Shown here one piece after another: positions 61,216-64,000 of a stretch of 64,000 bases of DNA. The stretch's first letter is position 1. Each line of letters begins with the position of its first letter. A program made the translations under genes and the position numbers. The notes beneath the pieces are model-generated. The model ran no database searches, was not told where the DNA came from, and worked only from the letters and a program-made list of their open reading frames with translations. This DNA is from Lachnospiraceae bacterium. Its GTDB lineage: Bacteria > Bacillota > Clostridia > Lachnospirales > Lachnospiraceae. The stretch lies in NCBI GenBank assembly GCA_017500935.1, contig JAFVXW010000029.1, forward strand, positions 62,001-126,000, read 5' to 3'.

Positions 61216-64000
61216 ATGAATGATGTTTTACAGCAGACGGCAGTGAAGCTGAAAAAAGATCGAAGACGCAGAAAGGGGTGGCAGAAGATCGTCAGGACGT
61301 TGGCGATCCTGGTCGTTTTTTGTACCACTTATGCGCTGATCTTGCCTGCCATCACAATGGAAAGAAAAAATGTATGCGGCATGGAAGAGCATACACATAC
61401 AGAAGAATGTTACAGGATACCGATTGAAACAGATTCTGCAGTTGTGGATGAGACGGAGGCAGATACGCAGGAATCTGAGGAGAGCAGTCAGGCTGAAAGT
61501 GACCCGGCAGAAAGTGAAAGCCTGCCGGAAATGATGCTGTCAGAAACGCCATTATGCGGGAAGGAAGAGCATACGCATAATGACAGCTGTTATGAGCAAA
61601 AAAAGGAGACAGCGCAGCCGCAGCAGCCGGGATTTTTGTGTGGACTCGGTGAGCATACGCATATTGCAGAATGCAGTGATCAAAACGGTACCTTGCTCTG
61701 TACCATTCCGGAGCATGACCATGAAGCAGCCTGTATAGTGGAAGGGCTGGATCTGAATGCAGATGTGGAAAATGAAGAAATCTGGATGCAGATGGCAGAT
61801 TCGGTGAGCCGTACAGGAAACTGGTCAGAAGACCTTTTGGCATTGGCGCGGATGCAGATTGGTTACAAAGAAAGTGAAAAAAATGTGGTCCTGACAGAAT
61901 CGGAAACGCTGAAAGGATATACGCGTTACGGCGCATGGTATGGTGATCCTTACGGGGATTGGAATACGATGTTTGTTTCGTATTGTCTGAATTATGCGGG
62001 GGTTGCGCAGGAGGTTCTGCCTCGTTATGCGGATGGCAACATTCTGTTTGCTGATCTGCAGAATGCCGGTTTGATTGAAAACTGTGCAGACGGAATGCCT
62101 GAAGCCGGGGACATCCTTTTTTGGAATGCAGCAGACGAAAGGATCAGAACTGCGGTTGTTACTGCGGCAGACAATGCTGCAGGTTTGGCAGAGATTGCAG
62201 AAGGAGATGTCGAAAATCAGGTGGCAAGCCGCAGTATCTCTTTGACAGATACTTCAGTTCTGGGATTTTACAGCATAAAAAAAGCCCAGCTGCGTTATGA
62301 AGTTCTTGACGCTCCTTCGCAGGGAGAGGGACAGGAAACGGCTGAGAGCGAAAACGAGACGGAGAGCGAAACCGAGACGGAGAGTGAAACCGAAACTGAG
62401 ACGGAGAGCGAAACGGAAACAGAGAGCGAGACAGAGAGCGAAACCGAGACGGAGACAGAAACGGAAGAAACCGTACAGTTTCTGGCAGAAACAGATCACT
62501 ATATTGTCACAGTTTCCTGTACTGCTGCGGATATGGAGATTCCGGAAGGTGTCTGCCTGAAAGTAACAGAATATGATAAAGATTCCGATATCTATATACA
62601 GCGATGTGAAGAAGCAGGATATGAGCTGGAATGGCTGCTGAATATCGGTTTTTACCTGGAGGATGAAGAAATATCTCTGGACGGTGTATTTGAAGTCACG
62701 GTAACAAGCAAAGACGGAGAGTTATCCGGTTGTGATATCACACATTTTGCAGAGGATGGTGCACAGCGGATCGACGGCAGCAATACGGAGAAGGAAGGAC
62801 AGAGCGCGGTAACCTTTTCTTCGGAAGGATTTTCTGATTTCGGCGGCGGCGTGGTAAAGGCTGCAGAGATGGCAGCTGTTGAGTTGAAATTTACCAGTTA
62901 CAGTGAATGGAATGCAATCAGTTTTCCTGAGGGAAATTTCTATTCCTGTCCGGTCGGGTCTGTCATAACGATTGTATTGGGAGATGCGACAGCTACCTAT
63001 ACAAAACCGGAGATTTCTGTAACAGGCGGTGAACTGCTGTCCGCTGCATATTCCTGTGATGATCCATACTGTGCAAGAAATGGGTGGTGCGGACATTCGC
63101 CGAAACATACCTTTGTGATAAAGGTAACTTCCACAGCGGTGTTTGTGACAGGATCGGTAATGGGATCAAGTTGGCCGAATAATCAGGTGATAATTGATTC
63201 TTCTGATTTGTCAGGAGGAAATGACAGCGAAGAACCGGATGAGGAAGAAAACAAGGATCCTTTTGTACCGGGGCAGCCTAATTATCCCCATGCGGTACAT
63301 ACAGGCAGTGTGAATATCAGCAGACTGCGTTTTTACAATATCTGTGAAAACGGAAACGGTGTTTCGGCTCTTGCAGGGTGTGTATTTGAAATACAAGGCA
63401 GTGATGGATATACAGCGACTGTTATCAGCGGCAGTGACCCGGAGGTTAATCTGCCTGCGGATATTCCTGATGGAAGCTATACTATAACAGAAGTGTCGGC
63501 TCCGGCGGGTTATATGCGTGATACTGAATTTGTACGGCATTTTACGATTCAGGACGGTGCATTGGTATCCAACGATAATATCGGAACTTTCATCAATCAT
63601 AATCTGGGAATGCTGACATCGGACAAAACGGCGGAGGCTGAAGATTATAATAACAGAATTTATGAGGTTTTGTTATCAGCGGAATCTCATATGCGGATGT
63701 ATCAGATGGATCCGGTGGATATGCTGTTTGTCGTGGACCAGTCAAACTCCATGCTTTTCCCGGCAGGTCTGGAAGCTACGGGAAAGAGCGTTACGCTGAA
63801 GTTGTATGGTGAGAATAATGTTTCCAATTTGGAAGCATTGAATTTGGATAAAAGTCAGATGTATTATATCATTTCTGATCCGACCGGTACGTCAACGGTG
63901 TGGTGCCTTTGGTACAACGGCGAGGCATGGCTTTATCAGGATGCATCTTATTATGCCAAGGCAAAACATGGAAATGAAGTGGGATATCAGGATCCAAATG
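61216..64000 (+). CDS. Large surface adhesin-like protein (EHTH repeats, CHAP-like, Cna-B/SpaA and VWA domains), 3' end outside window
   Basis: The open frame runs from ATG 61216 to the window edge (928 complete codons). Residues 28-47 form a signal-like helix ending T-T-Y-A-L-I-L-P-A-I-T. Four C-G-x-x-E-H-x-H-x-x-x-C type motifs follow (Cys54, Cys114, Cys142, Cys162). Residues about 200-355 resemble a CHAP-like amidase domain with G-A-W-Y-G-D-P-Y-G-D-W, but the usual catalytic Cys position reads N-T-M-F. A Glu/Thr/Ser array covers 374-418. A SpaA/Cna-B-like domain lies near 697-780 (E-V-S-A-P-A-G-Y) and a VWA domain starts about 832 with MIDAS D-Q-S-N-S. Such proteins are often pilus tip or wall-anchored adhesins; sortase and anchor would be downstream. 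Confidence 0.85.
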   Translation, partial: MNDVLQQTAVKLKKDRRRRKGWQKIVRTLAILVVFCTTYALILPAITMERKNVCGMEEHTHTEECYRIPIETDSAVVDETEADTQESEESSQAESDPAESESLPEMMLSETPLCGKEEHTHNDSCYEQKKETAQPQQPGFLCGLGEHTHIAECSDQNGTLLCTIPEHDHEAACIVEGLDLNADVENEEIWMQMADSVSRTGNWSEDLLALARMQIGYKESEKNVVLTESETLKGYTRYGAWYGDPYGDWNTMFVSYCLNYAGVAQEVLPRYADGNILFADLQNAGLIENCADGMPEAGDILFWNAADERIRTAVVTAADNAAGLAEIAEGDVENQVASRSISLTDTSVLGFYSIKKAQLRYEVLDAPSQGEGQETAESENETESETETESETETETESETETESETESETETETETEETVQFLAETDHYIVTVSCTAADMEIPEGVCLKVTEYDKDSDIYIQRCEEAGYELEWLLNIGFYLEDEEISLDGVFEVTVTSKDGELSGCDITHFAEDGAQRIDGSNTEKEGQSAVTFSSEGFSDFGGGVVKAAEMAAVELKFTSYSEWNAISFPEGNFYSCPVGSVITIVLGDATATYTKPEISVTGGELLSAAYSCDDPYCARNGWCGHSPKHTFVIKVTSTAVFVTGSVMGSSWPNNQVIIDSSDLSGGNDSEEPDEEENKDPFVPGQPNYPHAVHTGSVNISRLRFYNICENGNGVSALAGCVFEIQGSDGYTATVISGSDPEVNLPADIPDGSYTITEVSAPAGYMRDTEFVRHFTIQDGALVSNDNIGTFINHNLGMLTSDKTAEAEDYNNRIYEVLLSAESHMRMYQMDPVDMLFVVDQSNSMLFPAGLEATGKSVTLKLYGENNVSNLEALNLDKSQMYYIISDPTGTSTVWCLWYNGEAWLYQDASYYAKAKHGNEVGYQDPN
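62335..62469 (+). repeat. Glu/Thr/Ser low-complexity coding repeat
   Basis: About 45 codons of alternating E-T and E-S (GAG/GAA with ACG/ACC/AGC) form a flexible acidic linker between the CHAP-like and beta domains. The 6-bp periodicity makes the tract prone to length change. Confidence 0.92.

Noticed and set aside
62335-62469. GA-rich hexamer repeats considered as a non-coding satellite
   Set aside because: They stay in frame and encode an acidic linker of the surface protein.

Overview
The window looks like a chromosomal segment of an anaerobic Clostridia member, most likely Lachnospiraceae (Bacillota). The basis is gene content: a SpoVB-like flippase, HrcA with a CIRCE element, the IreB/RuvX/DUF1292 trio, RNase J, CvfB, type III glutamine synthetase, FtsEX with an EnvC-like protein and an S41 protease, a DUF6465 protein, and AGGAGG-type ribosome binding sites. 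No phage, insertion sequence, CRISPR array or plasmid function was recognised. Most of the window is ordinary core genome; the accessory parts are the glycan regions, one AT-rich regulator/lipoprotein pair and the right-hand surface-protein locus.

Layout. 1-5.1 kb: end of a flippase gene, a DUF3048 lipoprotein, a solitary cobS, a PLP aminotransferase and uppP. 5.1-8.0 kb: a GH78 alpha-L-rhamnosidase on the minus strand. 8.2-13.8 kb: a DUF6465 protein, then the hrcA-grpE-dnaK-dnaJ heat-shock operon behind a CIRCE operator. 13.9-21.3 kb: an aromatic acid exporter-like protein, then prmA, rsmE, a cysteine desulfurase, thiI, an HPr-like protein without the active-site histidine, and mtaB. This run is dominated by RNA and protein modification. 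21.3-26.8 kb: ireB, ruvX, DUF1292, rnjA, ylbF, a truncated MltG-like protein, trmR and a U32-family trhP. It matches the Bacillus yrzL-yrrK-yrzB-yrrL-yrrM-yrrN order with rnjA and ylbF inserted. 26.9-29.0 kb: glnN.

29.1-30.5 kb: a gene-free stretch, araD on the minus strand and tRNA-Gln(CTG). 31.0-42.8 kb: a glycoside-utilisation operon with a 59-codon helix-turn-helix protein, GH38, GH78, GH3, an MFS transporter, a decayed eutH and a GH127-like enzyme. None of the enzymes has a visible signal peptide, so the cluster suggests import of short glycosides and hydrolysis in the cytoplasm. 42.8-44.2 kb: an M28 peptidase on the minus strand. 44.4-45.8 kb: an XRE regulator divergent from a lipoprotein-like protein with nine 13-residue repeats.

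45.9-55.3 kb: a 5'-nucleotidase-like enzyme, acyl-ACP thioesterase, cvfB, a TagA/WecG-like protein, a CdaR-like regulator and ftsE-ftsX-envC-S41 protease for septal peptidoglycan work. 55.4-60.0 kb: a Gfo/Idh/MocA oxidoreductase, a UroD-like protein, an AraC regulator and an aldose-epimerase-like protein, probably sugar-related. 60.2-64.0 kb: a coiled-coil protein overlapping signal peptidase I, followed by a large surface protein (EHTH cysteine/histidine repeats, CHAP-like domain, Glu/Thr/Ser repeats, Cna-B/SpaA-like domain and VWA domain) that runs off the window.

I found nothing I can defend as a wholly new system. The best candidates for follow-up are the GH38-GH78-GH3-MFS-GH127 operon, the XRE/repeat-lipoprotein pair, the right-edge surface-protein locus, the two-deletion eutH remnant and the catalytic-domain-less MltG.
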